Assembly (NCBI GenBank): GCA_945952415.1 | Contig: CAMFIF010000030.1 | Span: 1 to 43,471, forward strand | DNA from: an uncultured Rhizobium sp. | GTDB taxonomy: Bacteria > Pseudomonadota > Alphaproteobacteria > Rhizobiales > Rhizobiaceae | Direction of reading: 5' to 3' | Length of the DNA stretch: 43,471 bases | Part shown: piece after piece, positions 15,705-26,584 of the stretch | Layout of the letters: every line of letters begins with the position of its first letter | Numbering within the stretch: the stretch's first letter is position 1 | Notes under the pieces: model-generated | Told to the model about the DNA's origin: nothing | Database searches by the model: none | The model's input: the letters and a program-made list of their open reading frames with translations, nothing else | Position numbers and translations under genes: made by a program

Positions 15705-16031
15705 ATGCCAGCAGTCAAGCACCACATAACAGCACATCTGGGCGCATTTCGGCCCAGCGATCGCACGGCTTTGGATCGCTACCTAAAGGACGAAAAAACC
15801 CGCTCGGAAACGCTGTCAGCGATCAAGGATTTCATCCTTCAGTGGGAAAAAGCCGACTGGCTGGAAGCCTATTCCATCGAGCGCATCGGAAAATGGATCG
15901 CGAAGAGCCAGCTTTCTGAAACGTCCGAGGAATTGACGCGCTGGTGCAAAAGCGGCTCCTCCGACGCCCGCATGGCGCTGCTCAGCGGTTTGCAGCAGGG
16001 CCTCGGCGAGCGCCAGGCAGCATTGGCCTGA
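15705..16031 (+). CDS. Hypothetical protein, 108 aa
   Basis: The ATG at 15705 has AGAGG about 6 bases upstream. The protein is soluble and helical, with a repeated pattern of charged and aromatic residues (DFILQWEKADWLEAY, then RIGKWIAKSQL). No domain is recognised. Base composition rises to that of the core genome here, so this is probably the first core gene to the right of the accessory region. Palindromic repeats follow it. Confidence 0.7.
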   Translation: MPAVKHHITAHLGAFRPSDRTALDRYLKDEKTRSETLSAIKDFILQWEKADWLEAYSIERIGKWIAKSQLSETSEELTRWCKSGSSDARMALLSGLQQGLGERQAALA

Positions 16032-16061
16032 AGCATATCTCCCGTTAGGGGCATGGCCGAG

Positions 16062-16238
16062 CCGCCCCCTCATCCGGCGCTTCGCGCCACCTTCTCCCCG
16101 GTGGGGAGAAGAGGGAGTTTGCGGCATCGGCTTCCCCTGAAGTATCCTGCCACCCCGGCGGTTTATGGCCACTGGCATCGCCGCTTGCCTCTTCTCCCCA
16201 CCGGGGAGAAGGTGCCGGCAGGCGGATGAGGGGGCGGG
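16062..16238. repeat. Rhizobial RIME-like palindromic element
   Basis: Two inverted arms, about 16062-16117 and 16188-16238, share CCCCCTCATCC and CCTTCTCCCCGG-type segments and their complements (CTTCTCCCCACCGGGGAGAAG in the right arm is itself palindromic). Such mosaic palindromes (RIME and relatives) are common between genes in Rhizobiaceae. The 70-base centre shows no gene. Confidence 0.75.
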
Positions 16239-16294
16239 CGGCACCGCATGGGCCTCGTCCCCCGAGGCGGATCAGAGGCGGGCGTAGGTTCCCC

Positions 16295-16323
16295 TTTCCA
16301 TTCCATCAATCCTTCCTTATATT
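16295..16323 (+). promoter_or_regulatory. Possible sigma-70-type promoter for the structured RNA
   Basis: TTTCCA at 16295-16300 and TATATT at 16318-16323 are separated by 17 bases, in otherwise GC-rich DNA. Initiation would be near 16330, just before the closing stem of the candidate RNA. Confidence 0.4.
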
Positions 16324-16329
16324 AGCGTT

Positions 16330-16557
16330 TGAACGGGCCAAGTCCTGTTCAGGGGCCTAAGAAACCCCTCACAGATCGGTGCGCGGCCCCCTCTTTCGGG
16401 GAATGCGAACCCGTGCTTTAAAAGCACTCGCCTGCCTCTTTGGCCGGGGAGGTTGCTGCGCATGTCCAGGGCGAAAGCCTAAAGGCAGCGACGGCCGTAT
16501 CTGTGCGGTTTTCTTAGCTCCCCTGGCCGCCAGAGAATTCGCTCTGGTGGCCCTTTT
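16330..16557 (+). ncRNA. Candidate structured RNA with long-range closing stem
   Basis: Distant segments pair in nested order. AGGGG + CTAAGAAA (16351-16364) pairs with TTTCTTAG + CCCCT (16510-16524), and CACAGAT + CGG (16370-16379) pairs with CCG + ATCTGTG (16495-16505). Inside are hairpins CCCC/GGGG (near 16388-16401), GTGCTT/AAGCAC (16413-16427) and an 8-bp stem GTTGCTGC/GCAGCGAC (16452-16492) capped by a GGC-GAAA-GCC hairpin. A terminator follows at once. The folded part is about 174 nt, in the size range of 6S-type RNA, but I do not recognise 6S, SRP, tmRNA or RNase P signatures. It could also be a cis-acting leader of the small membrane-protein gene 19 bases after the terminator. Confidence 0.55.
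16525..16557 (+). terminator. Rho-independent terminator of the structured RNA
   Basis: 11-bp arms (16525-16535 with 16542-16552, one G-T pair) have loop AATTCG and are followed by CTTTTC. It lies between the candidate RNA and the gene at 16576, so it can act as a terminator or as an attenuator. Confidence 0.8.
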
Positions 16558-16575
16558 CAAGAGGGGCGTGTTTCC

Positions 16576-16815
16576 ATGGATTGCGGATTTTCCTGGCTGA
16601 ATTCCTATTACCAGTCGCCCGATTGGGTGAAGGCGCTTTGGGTGCTCAGTCTTCCAAGCTTTGTCCTTGCGCTTAGCGCCCTGGGCCTGTGGTTTTTCCT
16701 GTCGTGGAAGAGATTGCGGCTTGAAGAACGCAGGCTGGGGCTGGAGGGAGCGAAGGTTCTCCCATCTGCCCCTGCCTACGGCGAGGTGACGGAAACCGCC
16801 CTGCCCGGCGCATGA
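16576..16815 (+). CDS. Small single-span membrane protein, 79 aa
   Basis: The ATG at 16576 has GAGGGG 9 bases upstream. One clear membrane helix spans residues about 17-40 (ALWVLSLPSFVLALSALGLW). It is followed by a basic amphipathic segment (SWKRLRLEERRLGLEG), which predicts N-out, C-in topology. No family is recognised. The gene starts just after the terminator of the candidate RNA, so expression may depend on read-through or attenuation. It could be a chance frame, but the hydrophobic and charge pattern and the ribosome-binding site argue for a real gene. Confidence 0.55.
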   Translation: MDCGFSWLNSYYQSPDWVKALWVLSLPSFVLALSALGLWFFLSWKRLRLEERRLGLEGAKVLPSAPAYGEVTETALPGA

Positions 16816-17090
16816 AAAGTCGAGCTCCCTGTCTGCCATGAGCGGCCAGCATCGGCACAGGCGATGGGGAGAACCGCGCCATGCCGCCTGCCCCATGTTT
16901 CCGCCCGCCTTTCCCGCGCTATCGCCAGGATCGGCTTCAGAGCTGGCGATTTGGTCAAATCGTCAGGCGAGACTGACAGAAGAAGTCCTTTTCCACTGTC
17001 ACATTTTGCATTTCGTCTGGCGGCGGGGCCGTTTAGGGTCCTTTCCCGAAGCAGCCGGGCCGCCGGCGATGCGCCCAGAGGAGTTCCCGC

Positions 17091-18746
17091 ATGCACCTGT
17101 CATCCTTCCAGCCGGCCGATCGCTGCCGGGAGATCAGCATCACTCTCACCCGCTGGAAGAGCGAGACCGGAACGGAGGGGGAAAGGGAATTTGCCCCGCG
17201 GCTTCATGCCCTGCTCTCCGAATGGCCCTATTTCCGCGCCCATCCGGATCAGCTGCGGTTGCTGCCGAGCCATGACGGCACGATGAACCTGGCAGCGCTT
17301 GTGCGCGGGCGCGGTAAAAGCCGCAGAACGCTCGCCTTTGCCGGCCATTACGACACCGTGCCGGTGGCCAATTACCGGGACCTTGTGGAACTTGCGACCG
17401 AGCCCGAGCCGCTTCTGGAGGCCCTTCTCACGGATCTTCGGTCCCGCCCCCTCTCCCCGCAGGAGGAAAAGGCGCTGGCTGATTTCGAAAGCGGGGATTT
17501 CGTGCCCGGCCGCGGCCTGCTGGACATGAAGGCCGGTCTTGCCGCCGGGCTGGTGGTGCTGGAAGAATTCATCCGGTCCGGGGACTTCGAGGGCAATCTC
17601 CTGTTCCTCACCACGCCCGACGAGGAGCGCAATTCGCGCGGCATGCGGGCGCTCCGGGATTCGCTGCCGGACCTCGCCCGGGATTTCGATCTCGACATCA
17701 TCGGCGGGATCAATCTCGATTCCACCAGCGATCAGGGGGACGGTGCGGAAGGCCGGGCGATCTACCGGGGCACGATCGGCAAATTGCTGCCCTTCGCCTA
17801 TGTGCTCGGCCAGCCCTCCCATGCCAGTTACCCGTTCGAAGGGGTGAGCGCCCATCTGATCGCGGCGGAAATCGTACGGCGGATCGAGGCCAATCCGGCG
17901 CTTTGCGATACGGGCGATGGCGAAGTTTCCCCGCCGCCGATCTGCCTTGAGGGCAAGGATTTTCGCGCCGGATATGACGTGACCACGCCGGATGCGGTGT
18001 GGCTGGGCTTCAACTGGCTGTTCCACAGCTGGTCGCAGCAGCATCTTTATGAGCGGTTCAACGGCCTCGTTACCGAAGCGATGGAATGGGCAACGGCCAC
18101 CTTTTCCGCCCATGCGGAGTCCTTTGCGGCGCTTTCCGGCGGCAGGAAGGCGGTGATCGAGGAAGGGTTCGTCATTCCCTTTTCGGTGCTGAAGGCGCGC
18201 GCCTTTCAGACGGGCGGCCCGGCGGCCGAAGAGCGCTTTGCGCAAAAGGCACGGGAAGTGGCAAGCCTCGGCAATCCGCTGGAAACCAGCCGGCAGCTCA
18301 CCGCCTTGCTTATCAGCGAGGCGCGGCTCTCGGGGCCTGCGGTGGTCACCGGCATTGCCGGCCTTCACTATCCCCCCACCCGGCTCGATCCCGCCCATCC
18401 CCATACGGCAGATTTCGAGGCCGGGATCGAGGCGGCGCGGGTGGAAATGGCGGAGGAGAACGGCTGCGAGATCCGCTATCGCAGCATCTTTACCGGCATT
18501 TCCGACATGAGTTTCTTCGGCCATCGGCCGGATGCCGCGGCCGTTTCCGTCATTGCCGATAATACGGCAGATCCCGCGGTGATCGATCAGCCGCCCGCCA
18601 ATGCGCTCAGCTTTCCGGTGGTGAATATCGGGCCCTGGGGCCGGGAATATCACCAGCGGCTGGAGCGCGCCCACGGCCCCTACGCCTTCCGCGACCTGCC
18701 GACCTTTCTTTACCGTATCGCGCTTAAATTGCTTAAGGCCCAATAA
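17091..18746 (+). CDS. RocB-like M20-family metallopeptidase
   Basis: 551 aa, with AGAGGAG 9 bases before the ATG. M20 enzymes are two-zinc hydrolases of peptide or amide bonds. The metal and catalytic sites are visible: GHYDTV (H86, D88), GRGLLDMKAG (D145) and TTPDEER (E178, E179). The inserted segments and the length well above the usual 400 residues match the RocB branch, named after a gene in the Bacillus arginine-utilisation operon whose exact reaction is not firmly established. No other arginine-catabolic gene is nearby, so the substrate here is unknown. No signal peptide is present, so it should act in the cytoplasm. Confidence 0.85.
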   Translation: MHLSSFQPADRCREISITLTRWKSETGTEGEREFAPRLHALLSEWPYFRAHPDQLRLLPSHDGTMNLAALVRGRGKSRRTLAFAGHYDTVPVANYRDLVELATEPEPLLEALLTDLRSRPLSPQEEKALADFESGDFVPGRGLLDMKAGLAAGLVVLEEFIRSGDFEGNLLFLTTPDEERNSRGMRALRDSLPDLARDFDLDIIGGINLDSTSDQGDGAEGRAIYRGTIGKLLPFAYVLGQPSHASYPFEGVSAHLIAAEIVRRIEANPALCDTGDGEVSPPPICLEGKDFRAGYDVTTPDAVWLGFNWLFHSWSQQHLYERFNGLVTEAMEWATATFSAHAESFAALSGGRKAVIEEGFVIPFSVLKARAFQTGGPAAEERFAQKAREVASLGNPLETSRQLTALLISEARLSGPAVVTGIAGLHYPPTRLDPAHPHTADFEAGIEAARVEMAEENGCEIRYRSIFTGISDMSFFGHRPDAAAVSVIADNTADPAVIDQPPANALSFPVVNIGPWGREYHQRLERAHGPYAFRDLPTFLYRIALKLLKAQ

Positions 18747-18856
18747 TGAGCCAAGCGAAGCGAGCCTGATATATTTCAATTCTGGTCATGTAAGGATATG
18801 GTGCGCCGCGTTTCATCCACACGTTGACTCCGTCTGTACCTTGAAAGGTTCATTCC

Positions 18857-19348
18857 ATGAAGAAAGCCCTCCTGGCTGCTTTTGTTCTCGCTCTCGCCTC
18901 GTCGGCCGCCCATGCCGCGACGCTGAATTTCCCGAGCGATGGCCCGGTTGCATCCGTTACCATTCCGGATGACTGGAAGCCGGAAGAAACCGAAAGCGGC
19001 ATTCAGGCCCAGTCGCCCGATGATGCCATCTACCTCTCCATGGATGTTGCCGGCAGCGACAACATCGAGAAGGTCATCGATGACAACTTCGCCTATCTGA
19101 AGGAGCATGGCGTGACCGTCGATGCGGCCACCCAGAAGGAAACCGATGCCACCGTTAACGGCATGGGCGTGAAGAACTACGAATGGTCCGGCAAGGACGA
19201 GAACGGCGATGTTTCCATCGCGCTCGCCCTGATCCAGCCGAGCCCGGAAAAGCTCCTGGTCATGACCTACTGGGGCACGAAGGGTGAGCAGGACAAGCAT
19301 GGCGATGCCATCGTTTCCATCCTCTCCTCGCTGAAGCCGGCCCAATAA
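18857..19348 (+). CDS. Secreted hypothetical protein, 163 aa
   Basis: The start has AAAGG upstream. A typical Sec signal peptide covers residues 1-21 (KKALLAAFVLALASSAAHA, cleavage after AHA). The mature part is a small acidic alpha/beta protein, starting ATLNFPSDG, with no cysteines. It is probably periplasmic, of unknown function. A strong terminator follows the gene, so it is likely monocistronic. The DUF378 gene downstream is a separate unit. Confidence 0.85.
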   Translation: MKKALLAAFVLALASSAAHAATLNFPSDGPVASVTIPDDWKPEETESGIQAQSPDDAIYLSMDVAGSDNIEKVIDDNFAYLKEHGVTVDAATQKETDATVNGMGVKNYEWSGKDENGDVSIALALIQPSPEKLLVMTYWGTKGEQDKHGDAIVSILSSLKPAQ

Positions 19349-19375
19349 GCCACGCACATCCAGTCGCTTAAGGAA

Positions 19376-19405
19376 AACCCCGCTGTGCCGCAGCGGGGTT
19401 TTTTG
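19376..19405 (+). terminator. Rho-independent terminator
   Basis: 10-bp arms AACCCCGCTG (19376-19385) and CAGCGGGGTT (19391-19400) are followed by TTTTG. It terminates the secreted-protein gene at 18857-19348. Confidence 0.92.
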
Positions 19406-19479
19406 TTGCCCGCCTGCCGGAACAACTGCCCCTTGCGCGGGGTTCTCTTCCCGCACCCTACCGCAGAGGAGATCTCGAC

Positions 19480-19719
19480 ATGCGCGCTCTGAACATCATC
19501 ACACTTCTGCTCGTCATCATCGGCGGCCTGAACTGGCTGCTCGTCGGCCTGGCGGATTTCGATCTCGTCGCCGCTCTGGCTGGCGGCCAGGATACACCGC
19601 TTGCCACCATCATCTATGCCATTGTCGGCGTATCCGCCCTGTGGCAGCTCGTGCCGTTCTTCAAGGCCATGTCGGTCGGCGAGGAACTGGCGGAAGCCGG
19701 CACGCGCCGCACCTACTAA
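19480..19719 (+). CDS. DUF378 family inner-membrane protein, 79 aa
   Basis: The start has GAGGAG upstream. Two hydrophobic helices are visible: IITLLLVIIGGLNWLLVGL at about residues 6-24, with the GGLNWLLVG signature of DUF378, and LATIIYAIVGVSALWQLV at about 41-58. The family is widespread and small, usually annotated as of unknown function, and sits in the cytoplasmic membrane. Length is normal. A terminator follows. Confidence 0.9.
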   Translation: MRALNIITLLLVIIGGLNWLLVGLADFDLVAALAGGQDTPLATIIYAIVGVSALWQLVPFFKAMSVGEELAEAGTRRTY

Positions 19720-19743
19720 GCGCCTGCGTATACCGGATCACCC

Positions 19744-19772
19744 TGGCCCCGCCCGCGCGGGGCCATTTGTTT
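19744..19772 (+). terminator. Rho-independent terminator after the DUF378 gene
   Basis: 8-bp arms TGGCCCCG (19744-19751) and CGGGGCCA (19758-19765) are followed by TTTGTTT. Confidence 0.8.
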
Positions 19773-19837
19773 ACAAAAAGATTCAACTTCATAAAAATCA
19801 GAATCAGAAACTGTTCGCAAAGCCCTGATCGCGAATC

Positions 19838-21147
19838 CTATTTAGCATTCCGTTCGCGACGGAGCTTCGACCACCAGTCCAGCCGCTTGCGGATCTCCCG
19901 CTCGAATCCGCGCTCCGGCGGATCGTAGAACTGGCGTCGCCCCATCTTTTCCGGAAAGTAGTCCTGGCCCGAGAAGGCGTCCGGCTCGTCATGGTCGTAG
20001 CGATAGCCTTCCCCATAGCCCTCGCCTTTCATCAGCTTGGTGGGAGCATTGAGGATATGCTTGGGCGGCAGCAGCGAACCATGTTCCTTTGCAGCGCGCA
20101 TGGCGCTCTTGTAGGCCGTATAGACGCCGTTCGATTTCGGAGCCGTCGCAAGGTAGACACAGGCTTCGGCAAGCGCCAGCTCGCCCTCCGGCGAGCCCAG
20201 AAAATCATAGGCATCCTTGGCCGCATTGCAGACGACCAGCGCCTGCGGGTCGGCAAGGCCAATGTCTTCCACCGCCATGCGCACCAGACGGCGGCCGAGG
20301 AACAGCGGATCCTCCCCGGCATCGAACATCCGGCAGAGATAGTAGAGCGCGGCGTCGGGGTCCGAGCCGCGCACGGACTTGTGCAGGGCGGAAATGAGGT
20401 TGTAGTGCCCGTCCTGCCCCTTGTCATAGACCGGCGCCCGCCGCTGCACCACGCGGGAGAGCCCTTCCGTATCGAAGATCTCACCGGCGCGGGCGGCGCG
20501 CCATACTTCCTCGGCCAGGGTCAGCGCCGCTCGTCCGTCGCCATCGGCCATGCGGATCAGCGCTGCCCGCGCATCCGCGTCCAGCGGCAGCGGCCGCTCC
20601 TCCATGGCTTCGGCGCGTGCCAGAAGATGCTCGATGCTCGCCTCGTCATGGGACTTGAACGTCAGCACACGGGCGCGGGAAAGCAGAGCGGCATTGAGCT
20701 CGAAGGAGGGATTTTCCGTGGTTGCGCCCACAAGGATGACCGTTCCGTCTTCCATGACCGGAAGGAAACTATCCTGCTGGGCCCGGTTGAAGCGATGGAT
20801 CTCGTCCACGAAGAGCAGCGTCTGCCGGCCATTCATGCGCCGGGCGCGGGCGGCCTCGAATACCTTTTTCAGCTCGGCGACGCCGGAAAAGATCGCCGAA
20901 ATCTGCTCGAAGGCCAGCCCCGCCTCGCCCGACAGCAGCCGGGCCACCGTGGTCTTGCCGGTGCCCGGCGGGCCCCAGAAGATCATCGATCCCAGCGTGC
21001 CGCTCTCGATCATGCGGGTCAGCACGCCATCCGGTCCGGTCAGATGGTCCTGGCCGGAGACTTCGGAAAGCGTGGCCGGGCGCAAGCGATCCGCAAGCGG
21101 CCGGCGGCCCGCCACCTCATCGGGAATGCGCGGCTGGAAGAGGTCGC

Positions 21148-21151
<4 letters not shown>
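19838..21151 (-). CDS. rarA: Replication-associated recombination protein A (MgsA/RarA)
   Basis: 437 aa, usual length for this clamp-loader-related AAA+ ATPase, which acts at stalled replication forks and single-stranded DNA gaps. Walker A is GPPGTGKTT (about residues 60-68) and Walker B is LLFVDEIHRFNRAQQD (about 112-127). The sensor-1 region (VGATTENPSFELNAALLSRA) and the C-terminal helical domain (AMRAAKEHG, LPPKHILNAPTKLMK, YRYDHDEPDAFSGQDYFPE) are all recognisable. The ATG overlaps the stop of the Do-like protease gene by 4 bases, so the two are co-transcribed, a conserved arrangement in rhizobia. Confidence 0.96.
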
Positions 21152-22551
<1,400 letters not shown>

Positions 22552-22724
22552 GCTGATTCCCTTTCGATCTGCTCACCGGAACATGGGCGTTCAGAGCTTC
22601 TATGAAAAGGGGGCGAAAGCATGAAGATTTCGGTGCGACGCGTGTGGGGAAGGCTGTAGCTTTGAGAGATACCTGGGGCATCTACTCCGTCTCTTGAGCA
22701 GTTTCCGTGCTTGCGAGAGGAGTT

Positions 22725-22808
22725 AGGGCTCCGAGTTTGCTGAACCGCACCCCCTCTGTCGGCGCTAGCCGACAGAGGGGGGGTGGACATCAGCAAACTC
22801 GGAGCCCT
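22725..22808. repeat. 84-bp palindromic intergenic repeat
   Basis: Outer arms of 19 bp (22725-22743 and 22790-22808, containing GCTCCGAGTTTGCTGA) enclose an inner stem centred on GCTA, with CCCCCTCTGTCGGC (22750-22763) pairing with its complement. The element lies between ilvD and the Do-like protease gene. Its inner CCCCTCTGTCGGC and an outer GCAAACTCGG-type segment also occur near 28.13-28.36 kb, so both belong to one dispersed family. The remaining bases of 22552-22874 hold no gene. Confidence 0.85.
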
Positions 22809-22874
22809 GCCCCCATCAACCTCCCGCTTCAGCAGACAATATCGTCCCACCCGACAGACGGGAGCCCCCGCCCA

Positions 22875-24716
22875 TTACTTCAGCAGGCTGAGGTCCCGCA
22901 CGGCGCCCTTGTCGGCGCTGGTGGCGAAGGCGGCGTAGACCTTGAGGGCGGTGGACACGGCACGCTTGCGGGGTTCGGCGGGCTGCCAGCCCTTCCGGTC
23001 CTGCTCGGCGCGGCGGGTTGCCAGCTCTTCCTCCGACACCCGCAGGCTGATGCCGCGGTTGGGGATGTCGATGTCGATCATGTCGCCGTCGCGCACGAGG
23101 CCAATGACGCCGCCATTGGCGGCCTCCGGCGAGACGTGGCCGATGGAGAGGCCGGACGTGCCGCCCGAGAAGCGGCCGTCGGTGACGAGCGCGCAGGCCT
23201 TGCCCAGGCCCTTCGATTTCAGGTAGCTGGTCGGGTAGAGCATTTCCTGCATGCCAGGGCCGCCCTTCGGCCCTTCGTAACGGATGACCACCACGTCGCC
23301 GGCCTTGATCTCGTTCGAAAGGATTGCCTTGACGGCCGCATCCTGGCTTTCGAAGACGCGGGCCGGGCCGGAGAAGACGAGGATCGATTCATCCACGCCT
23401 GCGGTCTTCACGATGCAGCCATCGAGCGCCAGGTTGCCCTTGAGGACTGCCAGGCCACCATCCTTCGAGAAGGGATGCTGGGCATCGCGGATGACGCCCT
23501 TTTCGCGATCGAGGTCGAGCTCCTCCCAGCGGGCCTCCTGGCTGAAGGCAACCTGCGTGGGGATGCCGCCGGGGGCTGCGGAGAACAGCTTGTGGGCAGC
23601 CGGATTGTCGGTGATGGCAATATCCCAGTTGTCCAGCGCCTCGCGCATGGAGCTGGAATGGACGGTCGGCAGGTCGCTATGCAGCAGGCCGGCACGGTCG
23701 AGTTCACCGAGGATCGCCATGATGCCGCCGGCTCGATGGACGTCTTCCATGTGCACGTCCGACTTTGCCGGCGCGACCTTCGACAGGCAGGGCACCTTGC
23801 GCGACAGCCGGTCGATATCGTCCATGGTGAAGTCGATCTCGCCCTCGTGGGCGGCGGCAAGAACGTGGAGCACGGTGTTGGTGGAGCCGCCCATGGCGAT
23901 GTCGAGCGCCATGGCGTTCTCGAAAGCCTGCTTGTTGGCGATCGAGCGCGGCAGAACGCTTGCATCATCCTGCTCGTACCAGCGGCGGGCGAGATCGACC
24001 ACACGGCGCCCCGCCTCGAGGAAGAGCTGCTTGCGATCCGCATGGGTGGCGAGCGTGGAACCGTTGCCGGGCAGAGACAGGCCGAGCGCTTCCGTCAGAC
24101 AGTTCATGGAATTGGCCGTGAACATGCCCGAGCAGGAGCCGCAGGTGGGGCAGGCCGAACGCTCGATGACCTTCACGTCCTCGTCGGAAACATTGTCGTC
24201 GGCTGCGGCAACCATGGCATCGACGAGGTCGAGCGCGTGCTTCTTGCCGTGCAGAACCACCTTGCCCGCTTCCATCGGACCGCCGGACACGAAAACGGCC
24301 GGAATGTTGAGGCGCATGGCGGCCATCAGCATGCCGGGGGTGATCTTGTCGCAGTTCGAGATGCAGACCATGGCATCGGCGCAATGGGCATTGACCATGT
24401 ATTCGACGCTATCGGCGATGATCTCGCGCGACGGCAGCGAATAGAGCATGCCGTCATGGCCCATGGCGATACCATCATCCACGGCAATCGTATTGAATTC
24501 CTTGGCGACGCCGCCGGCTGCCTCGATTTCGCGGGCAACGAGCTGGCCGAGATCCTTCAGATGTACGTGGCCGGGCACGAACTGGGTGAAGGAATTCACC
24601 ACGGCGATGATCGGCTTGCCGAAATCGCTGTCCTTCATGCCCGTCGCGCGCCACAACCCGCGTGCGCCGGCCATGTTGCGGCCATGGGTCGTGGTTCTCG
24701 AACGGTAGGCAGGCAT
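22875..24716 (-). CDS. ilvD: Dihydroxy-acid dehydratase
   Basis: 613 aa, the length of the E. coli-type enzyme. It dehydrates 2,3-dihydroxy-3-methyl(valerate/butyrate) to the 2-keto acids in isoleucine and valine synthesis, in the cytoplasm, using an iron-sulfur cluster. Cluster cysteines are visible in CISNCDK (C122) and [11 protein letters not shown] (C189, C192, C195). The C-terminal signatures [20 protein letters not shown] and [13 protein letters not shown] are complete. Its regulation is not evident. The 285-bp divergent region to msrP shows no obvious leader peptide. It is a stand-alone gene here, followed by a palindromic repeat. Confidence 0.97.
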   Translation of the reverse strand: MPAYRSRTTTHGRNMAGARGLWRATGMKDSDFGKPIIAVVNSFTQFVPGHVHLKDLGQLVAREIEAAGGVAKEFNTIAVDDGIAMGHDGMLYSLPSREIIADSVEYMVNAHCADAMVCISNCDKITPGMLMAAMRLNIPAVFVSGGPMEAGKVVLHGKKHALDLVDAMVAAADDNVSDEDVKVIERSACPTCGSCSGMFTANSMNCLTEALGLSLPGNGSTLATHADRKQLFLEAGRRVVDLARRWYEQDDASVLPRSIANKQAFENAMALDIAMGGSTNTVLHVLAAAHEGEIDFTMDDIDRLSRKVPCLSKVAPAKSDVHMEDVHRAGGIMAILGELDRAGLLHSDLPTVHSSSMREALDNWDIAITDNPAAHKLFSAAPGGIPTQVAFSQEARWEELDLDREKGVIRDAQHPFSKDGGLAVLKGNLALDGCIVKTAGVDESILVFSGPARVFESQDAAVKAILSNEIKAGDVVVIRYEGPKGGPGMQEMLYPTSYLKSKGLGKACALVTDGRFSGGTSGLSIGHVSPEAANGGVIGLVRDGDMIDIDIPNRGISLRVSEEELATRRAEQDRKGWQPAEPRKRAVSTALKVYAAFATSADKGAVRDLSLLK

Positions 24717-25001
24717 GGTCTTGTCCTCGCAAAGAGCTTCTGGGGTTCAAGGCGGCTCAAGGCTTCGTGCCGGCACACCTCTCATGCCCGATTTCCTACC
24801 GGAAAGGCCGGGGGCTGTCACTATCACCTCGGGCCAAAGCGGTACGCCTCCCCTGCGGCATTTTTTTATTTCTTCGCAGAAACATTTCACCGCTGAGGCT
24901 CGTATAGCCAGCATGAACACGAAAATGTGGTCGGCGACACCCTTTTCCTGCCCCGAGAGGGCGGTAAGACTGGCCGTCGTCTCCCAGCGAGGATTGATGT
25001 C

Positions 25002-25946
25002 ATGACGCTTTACAAGGCACCCCGGATCCCTTCCAGCGAAATCACCCCGCGCGATCTCTATTTGAGGCGGCGAAGCCTTCTCGGCCTGATGGCGGGCGGC
25101 GCCGGCCTGCTTGGGGCACCCTCCGCCTTTGCCGCCGCGCTGAAGACCGTGCCCTCTCCCTACAAGGTGGATGAGGCGCTGACGCCCCGGGAAAGCGTGA
25201 CGACCTACAACAATTTCTACGAATTCGGCACGGACAAATCCGATCCCGCGGCCAATTCCGGCGCCTTCAAGCCCTCACCCTGGAGGCTTGTTGTGGATGG
25301 CATGGTGGCCAAGCCGAAAACCTTCGGAATCGAGGACCTGATCAAGGCCTATCCGGTGGAGGAGCGCATCTACCGGATGCGTTGCGTCGAAGCCTGGAGC
25401 ATGGTCATCCCCTGGAACGGATTTCCGCTTGCCGCGCTGCTGAAGACCGTGGAGCCGCTCGGCTCCGCCAAGCATGTCGCTTTCGAAACCATCGTCAGGC
25501 CCGAGGAGATGCCCGGGCAGACGGGCGGCTTCCAGCCGCTTCCCTGGCCCTATGTGGAAGGGCTGCGGCTGGACGAGGCGATGCATCCCCTCACCCTTTT
25601 GGCCGTCGGACTTTACGGAGAGACCCTGCCGAACCAGAACGGCGCGCCCATTCGGCTGGTGGTGCCGTGGAAATATGGCTTCAAGGGCATCAAGTCGATC
25701 GTGAAGATCACTCTCACCGACAAGCAGCCGCCTTCCACCTGGAACGTACTCGCCCCGCAGGAATATGGCTTCTACGCGAATGTGAACCCGGCGGTCGATC
25801 ATCCGCGCTGGAGCCAGGCTTCGGAGCGGCGCATCGGAACCGGCGGCTTCTTCGGCTCAAGCCGGGTGGAGACCCTGCCCTTCAATGGCTATGCGGATGA
25901 GGTGGCAAGCCTCTATTCCGGCATGGACCTGACGGCGAATTACTGA
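25002..25946 (+). CDS. msrP: Protein-methionine-sulfoxide reductase catalytic subunit (YedY)
   Basis: 314 aa from the ATG at 25002. This start places a twin-arginine signal ([13 protein letters not shown], near residues 17-29) at the N-terminus, so the folded molybdenum protein is exported by Tat. MsrP reduces methionine sulfoxide in periplasmic proteins using a molybdopterin cofactor, whose ligand Cys is in [15 protein letters not shown]. Family segments [17 protein letters not shown] and [18 protein letters not shown] are present. The heme-binding partner msrQ starts 2 bases after the stop. Confidence 0.95.
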   Translation: MTLYKAPRIPSSEITPRDLYLRRRSLLGLMAGGAGLLGAPSAFAAALKTVPSPYKVDEALTPRESVTTYNNFYEFGTDKSDPAANSGAFKPSPWRLVVDGMVAKPKTFGIEDLIKAYPVEERIYRMRCVEAWSMVIPWNGFPLAALLKTVEPLGSAKHVAFETIVRPEEMPGQTGGFQPLPWPYVEGLRLDEAMHPLTLLAVGLYGETLPNQNGAPIRLVVPWKYGFKGIKSIVKITLTDKQPPSTWNVLAPQEYGFYANVNPAVDHPRWSQASERRIGTGGFFGSSRVETLPFNGYADEVASLYSGMDLTANY

Positions 25947-25948
25947 CG

Positions 25949-26575
25949 ATGGCCATCAAGCTTTCCCAGCGCCAGCAATCGGCGCTCATATGGACCCTTT
26001 ACGGGCTCGGCCTCCTGCCGGCGCTCTGGACCTTCTGGGCCGGCGCCAGCGGCACGCTTGGCGCCGATCCGGTCAAGACCTTCGAGCGGTTTCTCGGCCT
26101 CTGGACCATCCGCCTCCTGATCCTGACGCTGGCGATCACGCCCCTTCGGGATCTCGGCATCTTCAATGGCCTGCGCTACCGCCGGGCGCTCGGCCTTCTC
26201 GCCTTCTATTATGCCGCCATGCATTTCACCGTTTATGCGGTGCTGGATCAGGCACTCTTCCTCCCGGCCATCGTGGCCGACGTGGTGAAGCGCCCCTTCA
26301 TCACCTTCGGCATGATCGCCCTCACCCTGCTGGTGCCGCTTGCCGTAACATCAAACAATGCCTCGATCCGTCGGCTTGGCTCGCGCTGGTCCATGCTGCA
26401 CAAGCTCGTCTATCCAGTGGCGGCCCTGGGGGCGCTGCATTACAGCATGGCGGTGAAGGTGCTGGGCGTGGAGCAATATATCCATATCGGGCTGCTGGTG
26501 CTGCTGCTGGCCTATCGCCTTGTCCGGCCAAGGTTGATGGAGGCAAAGCGCCAGAAACGGCGCGCCGCAGCGTGA
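25949..26575 (+). CDS. msrQ: Heme-binding membrane subunit MsrQ (YedZ)
   Basis: 208 aa, normal length. The protein has about six membrane helices and delivers electrons from the quinone pool or respiratory chain through b-type heme to MsrP. Histidines suited to heme ligation are visible: H in YYAAMHFTVYAVL, H in RWSMLHKLVYP and H in ALGALHYSMAVK. It follows msrP after 2 bases and must be translated from the same mRNA. The basic C-terminus (EAKRQKRRAAA) is cytoplasmic by the positive-inside rule. Confidence 0.94.
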   Translation: MAIKLSQRQQSALIWTLYGLGLLPALWTFWAGASGTLGADPVKTFERFLGLWTIRLLILTLAITPLRDLGIFNGLRYRRALGLLAFYYAAMHFTVYAVLDQALFLPAIVADVVKRPFITFGMIALTLLVPLAVTSNNASIRRLGSRWSMLHKLVYPVAALGALHYSMAVKVLGVEQYIHIGLLVLLLAYRLVRPRLMEAKRQKRRAAA

Positions 26576-26584
26576 GCCCTGCCA

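Noticed and set aside
16379..16600. 73-codon plus-strand frame over the structured RNA
   Set aside because: It coincides with the nested stems, lacks a ribosome-binding site and overlaps the terminator. The RNA reading explains the sequence better.
17100..18779. 559-codon open frame opposite the RocB-like gene
   Set aside because: High-GC genes often leave long open antisense frames. The plus strand has the M20 motifs and a Shine-Dalgarno, while the antisense product is low-complexity.
22707..24896. 729-codon open frame opposite ilvD
   Set aside because: Antisense shadow of a GC-rich gene. ilvD on the minus strand is unmistakable.
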